Assembly (NCBI GenBank): GCA_934047225.1
Contig: OW203986.1
Coordinates: 23,439,221-23,503,220 of the forward strand
Direction: 5' to 3'
Length of the DNA stretch: 64,000 nt
Source of the DNA: Ypsolopha sequella
Taxonomy: Eukaryota; Arthropoda; Insecta; Lepidoptera; Ypsolophidae
A model generated the notes under the pieces. That model did no database searches and was not told the origin of the DNA. It was given only the letters and a program-made list of their open reading frames with translations. Position 1 is the first letter of the stretch, and each line of letters begins with the position of its first letter. This document shows positions 32,468-44,147 of this stretch, piece by piece. The position numbers and the translations under genes are program-made.

Positions 32468-35400
32468 ATGAAATATATTTCATTTAGCTTGATTCTTAGT
32501 TTAATTTTTGCTGGATATGTAATCAATACAATATGGACTTTAGCTGAAATATTTATACCGCCGGAATGCAGTCGTGGCGAAAGATGTTTTGCCTCATATT
32601 TGGCTTCAAAACCGACACAACATTTAGTTTTGTACACTTCTGTGAAAGAAAACCCTTTTACTGAGCATTATACTTCGGATACGGTAACCAAGGTTCACAC
32701 AGCGCTAAAGTTTGACTACGAGAATCCGTCAACATTGTAAGTTGGTTAGGCAGTAGACATCTTCATAAATTTTGTACTTACTATAACATCTAGCTGAGAA
32801 ATGGTAATTTACCTTTGTTACAGTGATGTGACATTGCGCCTGCCTTCAAAAACCCGCAACAACGGCACATTGTTCTTGCATGCTACATTGCTTGATGAAA
32901 GATTTCTTTACAAGGATTTTGTTGAGATAAAGCAGACTGAGATGGTACACACTCTTCCTTTAATTACACACATGGAGCCTCAAGCAGAAACCTTCAACCT
33001 ACTGCAACAACAAGTGAGCTTATATTATAGAAAGTTTAAAGAAGTTCAGTTAAAGATGACTTAAAGAAAAAGCCTTTACATTGCAATTTAAATTATTTTA
33101 AATTAAATTAAATTAAAAAAATAATGGTTTGTCTCTTAAAATACACATATTTGTGAGGCATACAATAACCTTTAAATTTCACACCTATAGACTAGAAGTA
33201 TTCAAACTAAAGGCGGTTCTGAAGTTCGTCTATGTCTTTGTCTCTCTCTTTCATCTTTTTCTCTCTATTTGTCTTGCCGATGCTAACTTTTCCTTTAAAT
33301 TTGAAGCAAATTATACATTTATACCTTAGAAATTCAATAGTCAACTAACAAAATTATTGCATATCTATTATAATTACTAGTGGTTCGCCATAAACTGAAC
33401 TCACGGACCCCCAACCCCATATCTCGGCAATCCCTTGATTGAGTTAGCTCACTTTCGACCTTAAAAATTCTTTTTGTCTCATTTACTCTTCTACCTAATT
33501 TCATGATGTTTCAATCAACAATACTCAACTCAAGTTATCGTTGAACAGCCATTCATACATAGATACATACACCGGATTGTTCAAATAGACTCAGAGAACT
33601 TCGCTTGCTTATTCAACTACAAATACCAATAGTTTGCCCAGAACTGTGAACTCGCGATTTGATCTTGACCGATTTAGCTCATGTCTGAACTTAAAAATTC
33701 TTATTGTCTCATTTACTCGCCTACCTAATTTCATGACGTTCCGATCAACAATACTCATTCGTCATCAGATAAACATACATACAAATGCGGGATTGTTCAA
33801 GTAAACTCTGACAACTTCGTTAATAATTTGGACTTTCATTTAACCCTAGGCCAGGGTCTCAGGGTCCACCATTAAAAAATCAGTGCTTTAAATAATTTTA
33901 TTTAACAAACTAAGAATGATAGCACATTTTAGGTATAATAAGCTGAATTTTTATGACTTGTTTTATTCCATTACAGGATGGTGCCCCGAAACCAAAAGAA
34001 AACAACTTGCAGCCATATGCTCACATCACTACCATAGTTCCTCTTTCAATTTTGATGGACCATTTGAATCTTCCCTCAAAAAAAATTCCTGGGGAACTTT
34101 ACCCTTATATGAGGTGAGTAAGTCATTGATAAAGAAATTGACAATTGTAAATTGACATTACTAAGCAAATATCTATTGATCAATATGATTGCTATGTACT
34201 TACATTATTAAATTATAAATAAATAGGTGTATTTATGTACAGAAATGTACTATTGTTAACAATTGGCCTGTGGAATTGGCCTCTTCTTTTTTTCGTCAAT
34301 ATTTACGATTCGAAAACCGTTTTTTTGGTATACAGATATTCAAATAAGCATGCATATCCTTATCAAATGAAAAAAGTGATGTCTTTCATTCGACCTTCAG
34401 TGATGTCATCATCACACATTTCAATACGAAAAAATATATTTCTTGAACGCAACTATAAGTCTGACAAGGATTCAACCTTTTCACCTAATATGATTGCATC
34501 ACTTTCTGTAAATAATAAAATACTTTAAAAAAATATATGAAATTACATATCGAAATTGATCTATTTATTCCAAAAAACAGACAAAAATTGCACATTGAAG
34601 TTGAATTAACAACTGAATTGAATTTCCACTCATCCCTATCAGTACAGATAAGTGAAAAAAAAATCCACTCTTCCAGGGGGATACGTTAGTAGGAACTAGT
34701 GTGCCAGGTGTAGCGTTAATCTGCAAATAAATGATATGATTATGATTATGATTGACCATTTTGTTTATGCTTTGTTGTAAAAGTTTAAACTGCAATTGTT
34801 TAGGAAAACAGACCTGACATATGATTGATTGATAAATAAATTATAAAATTAACTCACAAAAAGTGTAAATTTAAAATTTTGGACTTTTGTTCTTTATTAT
34901 CCTTTTGCCTGCTTGGACATGTAGAGAGGATGAATGAAAGTAGAGTGACGAAAGAAATTTATGGTGCGACCAGGCCGCCCTAGACGGAGTATGCTGACCA
35001 AATTGGTGACATACTGGAGAAGGGCAGTGTCAAAAGTACCTGGAGTAGAAGAGCTTGTATGATGGATGGATGTGGAAGACGCGAAAGAGGTGTGTCTAGA
35101 TCGAAGCAGATGGAAATCTGTAGTCTCTGCGTACCCCTCTGGCAGACAGGCGCAAGTATATGTATGTTTCAAATGTCAGCTCTTTATTTATAAATTATCC
35201 CAGCATGAAGCAGTAGCACAAGCCACTTTATTGTCTTGATTTTCAGTTGAGGACCATTTCCAGAACTGACCCTGTCCAAACTTAACCAAAAAGGACGTTG
35301 GGGGCAATATTTGATTATGTAGTTAGATTTATAATAAATTATTGTTACAGGATCCGCAATGGAAAATTCCTTCCAATAATCCAGCACAACGTATTAAAGT

Positions 35401-38400
35401 GTAGGATGTCACAGCTTCGACTCCTGAATACTACCACCAGATCTGTGAACATCACGGTCTCAGTGGCACCAACCTCATATGGATCTCTCCGGCTGGCACT
35501 TCATGTACGGCTAGCGTTGGAACATTTGAAGTCTCTCGGGTTTAGTGAGAAAGACGTTGATGATGTGAAAGGAATATTTGCTGATACAAATCTGTACCTG
35601 TTGTCAGCTACAGTTTTGATTGCTAGTTTCCATGTGAGTATTGCATTACTGCTCAGCCACCCAGTGTCTTAAGTAATGATATGGCTTATATCTTTGCTTT
35701 TGTTTAGAGTTCTAGAGCTACCCAATATTGAAAGTTTCATCAAAATCTGCGATAGCGTTTGGAGGCAGGAGGTAAAAAACAAAGATAATGTGGTGAAAAT
35801 TTACAGAATATCAGATGGCTTCCTGTCTTCACTAAATTGCAAATAGTTTACTATAGAATGAACCACACAACTGAAGGAACGCCCGCGGTACGAGAGGAGC
35901 GTCGGGCGACGCGGAGCTAGAAGTGACCCTGCCTCGCGCTCGCACCTCCCCACCCCGCTCAACTCTTACTACCGCGCCGCCCGTACCGCGGGCGTTCCTT
36001 CAGATGTGTGGTTTACCATACATGACACCAGTCTCTCTTCTTACGGGCAACGCTAAGCACCTTTAAACTCTAATAAAAGCTGGCTTCCCACGGTGCGTGA
36101 TATTGCGGACGGACGCGGACCAGCCCGTACCGACGCACCATGGGAAGAGTATGTCCATGGTAGCGCAGACACGTCCGTCACGGTGCGTCCGATCTGTGGC
36201 GAGTCGGTAACTTCAAAGGTGCGCAGATCTATAAGTGCTACAAGAGCCGCAGCTGCAGGGATACGTTCTCTTTCACTTTGCATTGTGGAATGACAAGATG
36301 GCTTCGAATCTCAGACCCACACAGACTGAAACGCACCGTTGGAAGAGCCTTGTGTGCGGTGCATGGCTGTCCGTAGTCGTCGGCCGTGCGCGATAATCCG
36401 CAGAATCACGCACCGTGGGAAGTCAGCTTAATCACTTTGCAAAACTTGTTATCATAATTTTAAACCAATTTACCACTAAAATTTATTGAAATAGGCGTTA
36501 CTTTACGGAAGTCCATCATGAATTTGTGGATATATTAATAATTTGCAATATTCTGCTAAACACTTATCATGCTATTCAAAACGCAGACTCAAGCACCGCC
36601 CGCTCTCCCGCATAAAACATGCACAAGTAAAGCAAGAAGTACGAGCACAAAATAAAGCAATCTTAAATAACAAGCAAGAAAACTTATCGACACGTGTTTC
36701 GCCTCTAAATGAGGCATCATCGGGATCATTTGCTGTCGAGCGGTCGGGCGGACAACACATCCCGAGGATGCCTCGTTTAGAGGCGAAACACGTGTCGATA
36801 AGTTTACTTGCTTGTTATTTAAGATTGCTTTATTTTGTGCTCGTACTGCTTGCTTTGCTTGTGCATGTTTTATGCTGGAGGGCGGGCGGTGCTTGAGTCT
36901 GCATTTTGAATAACATTTATTTATTTATTTATTTCATGGAAAAGACACAGAAGTAAATTACACATAGACACATATTAAAGTAAAAGTTAAAGGTTAATTA
37001 AATTTACTTCCTCTACGCTTTCCTCAAATACATTATCTTTGTAGAAACTAATTGGTGACATTTCTGAGTGATATAATGTGTTGAAAATAAAATAATGAGG
37101 TAAAGTTTACAAAGCAATTTATAACTAAGCCGAGCATTCATACACACAATCACACATATGCAATCTCACATACCATCGTTCATGCATACACATGCCTAAT
37201 TAAGAGTGTTAACATGGTAAGAGTGTTCAGCGAAATATTGCAAATTATTCATATATCCACAAATTCAATTTACCACTGTTTTTAATGTGTTTTTGGTTGT
37301 CAATTTCTAGCTGCTGTTTGACTTCTTAGCATTCAAGAACGACGTGTCATTCTGGCGTAGCAAGCGTTCCCTCGCCGGTCTGTCAGCCAGGACGGTGGTG
37401 TGGCGCGGGTTCTCGCAGTCCGTTATCTTCTTCTACTTGGTCGATGAGCAGACTTCCATGCTAGTGCTGGTACCTTCTGGCATCAGTGCTATTATTGAGG
37501 TGAGAATTACATTTAGGCTATCTAAATAAACATGAATTTTCAAATGTTGACGCAGTTTTTTACAATTAGGTAAAGAGTTTCATTTAAGACAAGGTTTTTT
37601 ATGGCCTTGAAAGCTGAGAAAGCGGTTGCGAAGTAGAGCAAGGAGGATCGTTAGGTTTACATTTTTAATAAATAAGGGAGCCGAGCAAAGCGGAGCAGAA
37701 CGAGGCGACCCCCGAAGTTACATAATTCAAGATATACGCAAAAATCTTTCTTTTTAAAACGGCGGAAAAATAACATGGTTCTCGAGAGAAACAAAAAAAA
37801 GATTCAATCCCATTTTTCTCTGAATTCCAGTTATGGAAAGTGACAAAGGTGCTGCACCTCCGGATATCATTTTCCGGCATGAAAGTGCGCGTGTGGCGCG
37901 ATACGAGTGCGGACGCTAGTGAACAATCCACGCTACAGGCGGACGCAGAGGCTATGAAATACTTGTCTATGCTACTGTACCCGCTCTGTGTGGCGGGCGC
38001 GATATACTCGCTGGTCTATGAGCCACATAAGAGGTGAGTAACATTGGAGATTTGACGTCATTGACGCTTTTCCTGTATTTTTCGCAGAATCTCAACCACA
38101 TTTCCATCCCAAATCATCCCCAGCCGCTGTAATTTCCAAGTAATTGGCGTCTTATTTTCTTCGTCAATGTTTACGATTCGAAAACCGTTTCCTTTCTGGT
38201 AAACAGATATTAAAATAAGCGTGCATATGTGCATATCCTTTATTAAATGAAAAAAAGTTATGTCTTTTATTCGACCTTCAGTGACGTCATCATCACACAT
38301 TTCAATACAAAAAAATATATTTCTTGAACGCATCTTTAAGTCTTACAAGGATTCGACCATTCAACCTAATATGATTACGTCACTTCCTGTAAATACTTAA

Positions 38401-39888
38401 ACATTTATAAATCGGTTGAAAAGCACGAACATATGTATTATTGAAATTGCATACTTTAAATTTATCTATTTATTCCAAAAATCAGACAAAAATTGCACAT
38501 TGAAGTTAAAAAACGACCGAATTGTAGACGTCTAATATTTCACAAATAAAGAGATAGTTATAGTTTTCTAAATCTGAAGATATTATGTACTTAATCGACT
38601 AATCTTGTCAACAGTTGGTATTCGTGGGCCCTGCACAGCATTGTGAACGGAGTATACGCGTTCGGATTCCTGTTCATGCTTCCGCAATTGTTCGTGAACT
38701 ACCGGTTGCGTTCTGTTGCGGCGCTGCCGTGGCGCGCGTTCATGTACAAAGCGTTCAACACGTTCATCGATGACGTGTTCGCGTTCATTATAACGATGCC
38801 GACCGCGCATCGGGTGGCGTGCTTCAGGGATGATCTCGTCTTCCTCGTGTATTTGTATCAGAGATGGTGAGTAACATTTTCGATAGCACATCAGACGTTT
38901 GAGGTTTTGACAGGCCAATCACAGCTGCTTGAGCGCTCGCCGTGCAGAATGTGCGTTGAACACATCAAATGTATTCACTTTACCAGCGAGCGTTTACGCG
39001 CACTGCATGATCCCGTACGCGGTGCATTTTTAACATATTTTATCTGGAATTCCCTGTTGCTCTTTTTTAACACAATGTTTTAAAACAAGAAATACAGAAA
39101 TCAGAAAACTAGTTCCAACGGGACTAAAACACACAATTTTGAGTGTTAATTTCCAGTGATAAAGTATATTCTAGTCACAAATCTAACAACAGGCAATTCT
39201 CGTTAACATTATCTAGTTAATGATTAAACCCATAAAATTTCCAAATACATCGACATTGAACAGGAACGGAAGTACTAACTTATGGGCATTTACGGCAAAA
39301 ACTACAAATTCTCTCTCGCACTAAAGCAAGGTGTGTTGCTCTGAACGAGACAATTAATTAGAATAGAATAGAATAGAGTTTATTTTTCTCAAAAACACAG
39401 GAAGAATATAGTTTAGGTACATGTTATTTATAGCTTAACATAATTTTCCAAAATAATATCTAACACTAAAATATACCTTACTAATAAACATTACTCGCGG
39501 TCCTCAGACTAGGCCGAGCCTGATTCATGAGGGCCTTTATTAACGTGTGCACAGTAAATATAGAACTTTCGTCGACAATTTAAAATTTTGATTTTATGTC
39601 ATATACTATTTGTGAATGTAAATATGAATAGCTTTTCAGTTAAACAAAGCTGTGCCTTTAGTAATTGTAGAAAAGTAACAATATAAATTTCACTGAAGTA
39701 AATAAACATTATAAAATATAAATTGCCACGCCCCTTCCAGGGCGGAGTTCATCCGTCGATTCGTGGGACCCTTAAGTATTTGTATTTTAAATTTCAGGTT
39801 GTACCCAGTAGACAAGTCCCGCACGGACACCGCGGCCACAATGGACGAATCTCCCGACGAACCAGCTCTCAAGAAGAAAGAGGAATAA
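32468..39888 (+). CDS. CLPTM1L: CLPTM1-like protein (lipid scramblase CLPTM1L family), complete
   Basis: Eight exons: 32468-32736, 32824-33013, 33977-34113, 35351-35633, 37311-37499, 37831-38033, 38615-38866 and 39798-39888. All junctions are GT-AG, phases agree, and they sum to 537 residues plus stop; human CLPTM1L is 538. The product has an N-terminal hydrophobic anchor (residues about 6-28), a luminal domain with KTRNNGTLF, then the family signatures GFSEKDVDDVKGIFADTNLY, DEQTSMLVLVPSG, EAMKYLSMLLYPLCV, VNGVYAFGFLFMLPQLFVNY, AFNTFIDDVFAFIITMPT and FLVYLYQRWLYPVD. Several of these are membrane segments. The family acts in the ER membrane; CLPTM1L has been described as a scramblase for glucosaminyl-phosphatidylinositol in GPI-anchor synthesis. 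The short Lys/Glu-rich tail KKKEE is cytosolic or luminal, unresolved. No defect is seen. Confidence 0.96.
33380..33835 (+). repeat. Two diverged tandem copies of an interspersed repeat (intron 2)
   Basis: Segments at about 33380-33605 and 33640-33835 share 'cttaaaaattctt', 'tgtctcatttactc', 'ctacctaatttcatga' and 'gattgttcaa'. They lie in CLPTM1L intron 2. The wording is typical of a moth interspersed repeat; the class is unknown. Confidence 0.65.
34286..34612 (+). repeat. Intronic direct repeat, copy 1 (CLPTM1L intron 3)
   Basis: It matches 38153-38512 in the same orientation: 'acgattcgaaaaccgttt', 'cattcgaccttcagtgatg', 'catcatcacacatttcaat' and 'gacaaaaattgcacattgaa'. The two copies are about 3.9 kb apart in different introns of one gene. 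An apparent ORF here is repeat-derived. Confidence 0.85.
34897..35172 (+). pseudogene. 3' end of a non-LTR retrotransposon RT gene, frameshifted
   Basis: On the + strand the frame reads LGHVERMNESRVTKEIYG and then, after a shift at about 34980, RPRRSMLTKLV..., and finally VCLDRSRWKSVVSAYPSG. The GHVERM...DRSRW...SAYPSG ending is a familiar C-terminus of lepidopteran endonuclease-reverse transcriptase-like elements. One frameshift and one in-frame stop make it dead. It sits in CLPTM1L intron 3. Confidence 0.7.
35861..36013. mobile_element. GC-rich palindromic MITE (CLPTM1L intron 4)
   Basis: The arms 'aaccacacaactgaagg' / 'ccttcagatgtgtggtt' and 'aacgcccgcggtacg' / 'cgtaccgcgggcgtt' pair almost perfectly. 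The GC-rich loop stands out from the AT-rich intron. Noncoding. Confidence 0.85.
36075..36431. mobile_element. TIR element AGCTGGCTTCCCACGG family (CLPTM1L intron 4)
   Basis: The left end 'aagctggcttcccacggtgc' pairs with the right end 'gcaccgtgggaagtcagctt'. Internally the motif 'cacggtgcgtc' recurs. Overlapping ORFs on both strands follow from GC content and are not genes. Confidence 0.8.
36573..36912. mobile_element. Long-arm foldback element (CLPTM1L intron 4)
   Basis: Arms of about 150 bases pair closely: 'tattcaaaacgcagactc' with 'gagtctgcattttgaata', and 'cttatcgacacgtgtttcgc' with 'gcgaaacacgtgtcgataag'. The spacer is only about 45 bases, so the transcript could form a very long hairpin. 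Confidence 0.88.
36913..37235 (-). mobile_element. LINE 3' end with (TTTA)n tail (CLPTM1L intron 4)
   Basis: A (ATTT)n run is followed by 'catggaaaagacacagaagt' and AT-rich sequence, read as the 3' end of a - strand non-LTR element. It is immediately adjacent to the foldback element. No coding remains. Confidence 0.5.
38153..38512 (+). repeat. Intronic direct repeat, copy 2 (CLPTM1L intron 6)
   Basis: Partner of 34286-34612 (see there). It contains an extra 'gtgcatatgtgcatatcc' expansion and about 40 additional bases near 38400. Confidence 0.85.
39361..39540 (-). mobile_element. LINE 3' end with (TAGAA)n tail (CLPTM1L intron 7)
   Basis: A short (TAGAA)n run is followed by 'gtttatttttctcaaaaaca', 3'-UTR-like sequence and 'ggccgagcctgattcatg'. 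The orientation is inferred from the microsatellite at the 3' end. It is truncated with no ORF. Confidence 0.5.
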
Positions 39889-40020
39889 GACTATCTGTCA
39901 GATTGGTGACGCTTACGTCATCAAACCGGCGCCATTAGACTGCTAGCATTCAGAGTAAGCGGATGAACTTTAGCGACGCGTACTTAATGCCCAAAAAATT
40001 GCTCCCTGCTATAAACATCA

Positions 40021-40115
40021 TCCACTCATCCATCCATCAGCTGGTTTTCGTCCACTGCAGGACCAAATCCAAGAGTTCGCCACTTTTAGTGGCATTCTTG
40101 GAAGTGATGTCCTTA
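40021..40115 (+). repeat. Fragment of the 10436-10830 repeat family
   Basis: 'tccatccatcagctggtttt', 'cgtccactgcaggacc' and 'gccacttttagtggcattct' correspond to the left part of 10436-10830. It lies about 130 bases after the CLPTM1L stop codon, so it may be in the 3' UTR. Confidence 0.6.
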
Positions 40116-40811
40116 AACATGTCCCAGGATTATTGTCAAATCTATTAGTTTAATGAATACTAGGTTAGGTTAGTTTATACTAAACCTAACAAAAACCTAC
40201 TGTGCAATTACAATGTCACTAGTGAAATGAGGTATCACAGCTTTGACAATAACCCTGCGAACTATACAGAAAATGTATTTTATGCAAAAAAATATATATT
40301 TTACACGATATTGCAAAAGCTTCAAAATAATTTGATGCGCCGATCTGTGGTGTATTTATGTTTTTTTTTTTAAATTAACAGTGTTAAAATCTGTTTTGCA
40401 TATAGTACAGATGTATCTCACAAAGTCTGTTTGGCTATGTAGTAATGCGTGTACGCGCACTTTTTTAGTGCGCGTGACCTCGGGAGCGCTACAAAACGCG
40501 CAACACACACAAAACGCCCTTATCTGTACACGTCACTACTACAACCATAACCGAACGGACTTCGTGAGAAAAACATCTGTACAGGTCCCGGCAGTAAATA
40601 ATGCAAATCGTATCTTAGCGTCATCTCTGTCGCACGAAGCGCTAACAGTCCGGTGACAGAGACGACGCTCTATGAAGCCGAAGACAGCCGATGTGTATTA
40701 TTTACTGCCGGATACTGTACATTATTTGCCTGCATTGTTTTTAACTGGGAGTTGAGTTTTGGGCTGTATAATAATTTTTACAATTTTGATACTAAAGGAT
40801 CGACTCGCTTA

Positions 40812-41076
40812 TACAAGGTGTAACAGAAAGTTGTAACCATATTTGAAGAGCTTATTCAGTCAATGGTATAGAACAACTTTTACTATGGAACAAAACCTGT
40901 AGCTCGAAAAAAAAATCGACTGTTTCATAGAAAAATGCAATACCGCTCGGCCGAAATGTATGGAAGGGCAGATTTCTTTTTGAGATTTCAAGGTTGGCTC
41001 CGTAGTAAAAATTGTTCTATACCATTGACTGAATAAGCTCTCCAAATATGGTTACACCTTTCTGTTACACGTTGTA
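40812..41076. mobile_element. Mariner-type MITE (TACAAGGTGTAACAG ends)
   Basis: The ends TACAAGGTGTAACAGAAAG and CTTTCTGTTACACGTTGTA (inverted) are flanked by TA on each side. The pairing arms extend about 70 bases ('gagcttattcagtcaatggt'). The TA target fits Tc1/mariner. Noncoding. Confidence 0.85.
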
Positions 41077-41145
41077 TACACTGCGTCCCATCGCCTCGGA
41101 GGACTCGGTTCGTTTCAAGTATTGTGGGCAATGTATAGGATACAA

Positions 41146-41408
41146 CAGTGGCGTGCACAGAACTTTTTGCTGGAAAAGTAAACAATTGGTCAAGAACAAC
41201 AATAAAAAAAATATGAAAAAATTTAAATATCACTTTGAAAAAAGAATTTTTGTATGACGCCAGGGTAGACAATGTCTACCCTAGAGTGAAAATTTCCAAT
41301 ACAAACTTTTTTTTTTCAAAGTGACATTTAAATTTTTTTATATTTTTTTTATTGTTGTTCTTGACCAATTGTTTGCTTTTCCAGCAAAAAGTTCTGTGCA
41401 CGCCACTG
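41146..41408. mobile_element. hAT-type MITE, CAGTGGCGTGCA family, copy 2
   Basis: The ends CAGTGGCGTGCA and TGCACGCCACTG are flanked by a perfect 8-bp duplication GGATACAA (41138-41145, 41409-41416). It is almost fully palindromic and closely related to 5654-5931. The perfect duplication indicates a more recent insertion than copy 1. Confidence 0.95.
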
Positions 41409-41596
41409 GGATACAAAGTTACGCGTCGCAAGGTATTGAGATCGCACAGTGTAGTAGAAGTTAATTCGCGAGCCTTTACTGAAACCATACTCTAATGATT
41501 GTACTATTCAACTTTTCCTCAAAAACGTGCTCGCACAAGTCTTTAGACTAGCTATTTTATTTTAGAAAGACCAAGCCGCGCACTAATAGTGTTTGT

Positions 41597-41745
41597 GGCT
41601 ACTTGTTTTAACTTATTTGACAGGACTAACCTTATTTTAAGCGCCCTGTCTTTTTCTTTCTTTAACGAAAATACAAGGACAGAACGCTTAAGTTAAGTTT
41701 AGTCCTGTCAAATAAGTTAGGTCCTGTTACACCGAGTCGAAACCA
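41597..41745. mobile_element. Small palindromic MITE, relative of 1791-1919
   Basis: 'cttatttgacaggacta' pairs with 'tagtcctgtcaaataag'. The centre 'ctgtctttttctttc' and 'aaggacagaacgctta' matches the 1791-1919 element. Confidence 0.7.
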
Positions 41746-42907
41746 ATATGTCCTAAACTTGCGCTGAAATGTTTCTTAGGGTATGTATAGTATGATAAGT
41801 AGTGGTTTTAGTAAATGTTAGCTGTCAATGGACGCCATATTCGTATTACAACGAGGCTGCAGGGTGGCGGTTATGAGATACTATATTTAATTCGTTAGAG
41901 GCCAAATTTTATTATTTAAAAATGCTTTCATGACCTTTCTTGGGTAGTGATGCAGTGCGGGGGAGCCAGTGTATTTTTTTATTTATAGGAGATTGTTACA
42001 CAAGGGAGGTAATTGATCACTTACACCCTATTGAACACTGCTTTTCGTCACTAATGCGAGGAAATAAAACTTAGTATCTAAAAGAGACAGTCTAGTATAG
42101 TATGTATATATGTTCCGCACCCCGAGAGTCCTCCACTATCGTTAGATTGTCAAATTTACTTAAATCCCTAGGGCTGTAAATCGAATTTACATCCCGCATC
42201 TTAACACCTTGACAGCCCCGACTAAAAAATGCAATTTTTGGACATCTCGTTTGATATGTCAGAATAAAATCCTCATCCCTTGAAAAATATAAATATTCGA
42301 ATACGCGTAAAAATAATTGGAAATTTTTCGTACACGAGAACTCAAAATTTTGATCGATATCTGCCACACTTTATTTTCAAATAAAATACCTATAATATGG
42401 TAATAAAGGCTTACCGGATTACTTTTTTGTTTACGGGAAACTGTGATGATATATTTTATTTTTTATTTATTTTTTGTTTATGGGCTAGTTTTAAAATAAT
42501 GAGAATAAAACCTACAAAATAAATACGTTTTCTCCCTTGGCTCCGCGACCTCAGAAACAGTGCAATACGAAATTCAACCTAGTTAGAGCGAGAGCGAGAA
42601 TTAAGGGTTGACAGGGCCTTAAATACCACCTACTTTCAGAGCATTAGTGATGAAAAATAAAATACATTTGGCAGTTTACCTATGTGTCGCTGCTCCTCCC
42701 GCGCCCCGTTGCTACCTAACAAAGTAGGCAAAATTTAACGAGGAGGTTAATATCAAAATCCACGGTGTTTCTATTGTTTATATTATTTTAAATTGAAGGG
42801 ATCAGTGCTTGAAACTGGTGTCAAAAGGTTTATATCGGTACATATTTAGAAAAGGTTTAGAATTCGTCTCGATACCTCAATCGACCAGTTTATTTAAAAG
42901 GCACATT
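41746..42907. other. Noncoding stretch without recognised gene
   Basis: I see no exon-like sequence. A 91-codon - strand frame at 42367-42092 lacks coding character or domain similarity. Some wording ('catctcgtttgatatgtcag') looks repeat-like. Nothing else could be supported. Confidence 0.35.
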
Positions 42908-43187
42908 TAAGAAGGTGAATGTAAAGGCAAGTTTAAGATGGCTACATGTTCTTTATACTTCAAGAAATATATATTTTCTTGTAATGCTTGAAACGCGTCA
43001 AATTCTAAAATATTTTATCCAGACATACGACAGCCATAGTGTGAGATCGCAAAACAGTGTCTCTTGTACCAGCAATTCAAATCCAGTAGTTTCATTTTAT
43101 AACTATGATAAAAATAAATTTCTGTTTGAACACTTGGCGATTTATCCATCGCAAGGAGATATAAATTAACATTATATCATTGCAGTA

Positions 43188-44144
43188 TACAGGGTGAATT
43201 TTTGAGACGGGACAGTAAGGGCAGGTACCTTAACCGTTACAGTTACAGGAAAACGCTTTTAGGAGACTATCCATACATTTTTAAGATATTCTGAACTGCA
43301 TTTACAGATTTTGGAAAAAATGTACAGTCAGCAAGAAAATTGTCATTTCAAACAAAAACTTTTTTGATGCCAATCGATCCTGTTTCTTATAAGGATCAAA
43401 AGTCTCTAATGGACTGACTGAGGTTTGAGTACTAGAAATGTCAGAAATCTCAAAAAACTTTTCCCATACATATTCAAAAGGTTTGTAAATTACCTTTCTT
43501 GATGGTACTTGTCGCAATGGATACTTATTCGCGTACCACACCAATGCAGATTCCGTGTTCCTACTATTTACAAAATACGCTTCAATTAAGTCTAAACGTT
43601 TGCGATTTAAAGACATTTTTTAACAAGAAGTACATAAATTACAACTAATAATCTAGAATTTTTTCAGCACAAACATAAGAATGACCTGAAATAACCCAAG
43701 AATTCGAATCGAATTCAAAGTTTGAAATTATAACTTTTTTTTACTTACCTTACTTACCTACTTTACCTTTTTCAGCCAGTATTCTTTATAGCGGATTATG
43801 GCGGATCTACCCATAACAAAAAGTTTGGCTAATTTAGAGGTTTGACTCTTTTTCCGAAATGTATGGGAAAAGTTTTTTGCGATTTCTGACATTTCTAGTA
43901 CTCAAACCTCAGTCGGTCTAGTAGAGACTTTTGATCCTCATAAGAAACAGGATCGATTGGCTTAAAAAAAAGTTTTTGTTTAAAATGACCATTTTCTTGC
44001 TGACTGTACATTTTTTCCAAAATCTGTAAACGCAGTTCAGAATATCTTGAAAATTTATGGATAGTCTCCTAAAAGCGTTTTCCTGTAACTATAACGGTTA
44101 AGGTACCTGCCCTTACTGTCCCATCTCAAAAATTCACCCTGTAT
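43188..44144 (-). mobile_element. Mariner-like foldback element with transposase start
   Basis: The ends TACAGGGTGAATTTTTGAGA and TCTCAAAAATTCACCCTGTA are flanked by TA. The inverted arms are about 284 bases (43188-43470 and 43860-44144), far longer than ordinary mariner TIRs. The unique centre (43471-43859) holds the start of a - strand reading frame. The right end is therefore the native 5' end, and the left arm is an inverted duplicate of it. Confidence 0.88.
43440..43616 (-). pseudogene. Truncated mariner-like transposase N-terminus (DUF4817-type helix-turn-helix)
   Basis: The frame from ATG at 43616 reads MSLNRKRLDLIEAYF, then ESALVWYANKYPLRQVPSRK. It fits the pattern of the DUF4817 DNA-binding domain found at the N-terminus of insect mariner-like proteins (an EA...YF..RN...A...Y...YP.R..P.R.. 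spacing). After about 50 residues it runs into the inverted terminal arm (from 43470 down), where the frame is only read-through. The catalytic domain is absent. The assignment to DUF4817 is from memory of the pattern. Confidence 0.55.
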
Positions 44145-44147
44145 AGA

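Noticed and set aside
36053..36293. Opposite-strand ORFs in CLPTM1L intron 4
   Set aside because: They lie within a GC-rich TIR element and overlap each other antiparallel.
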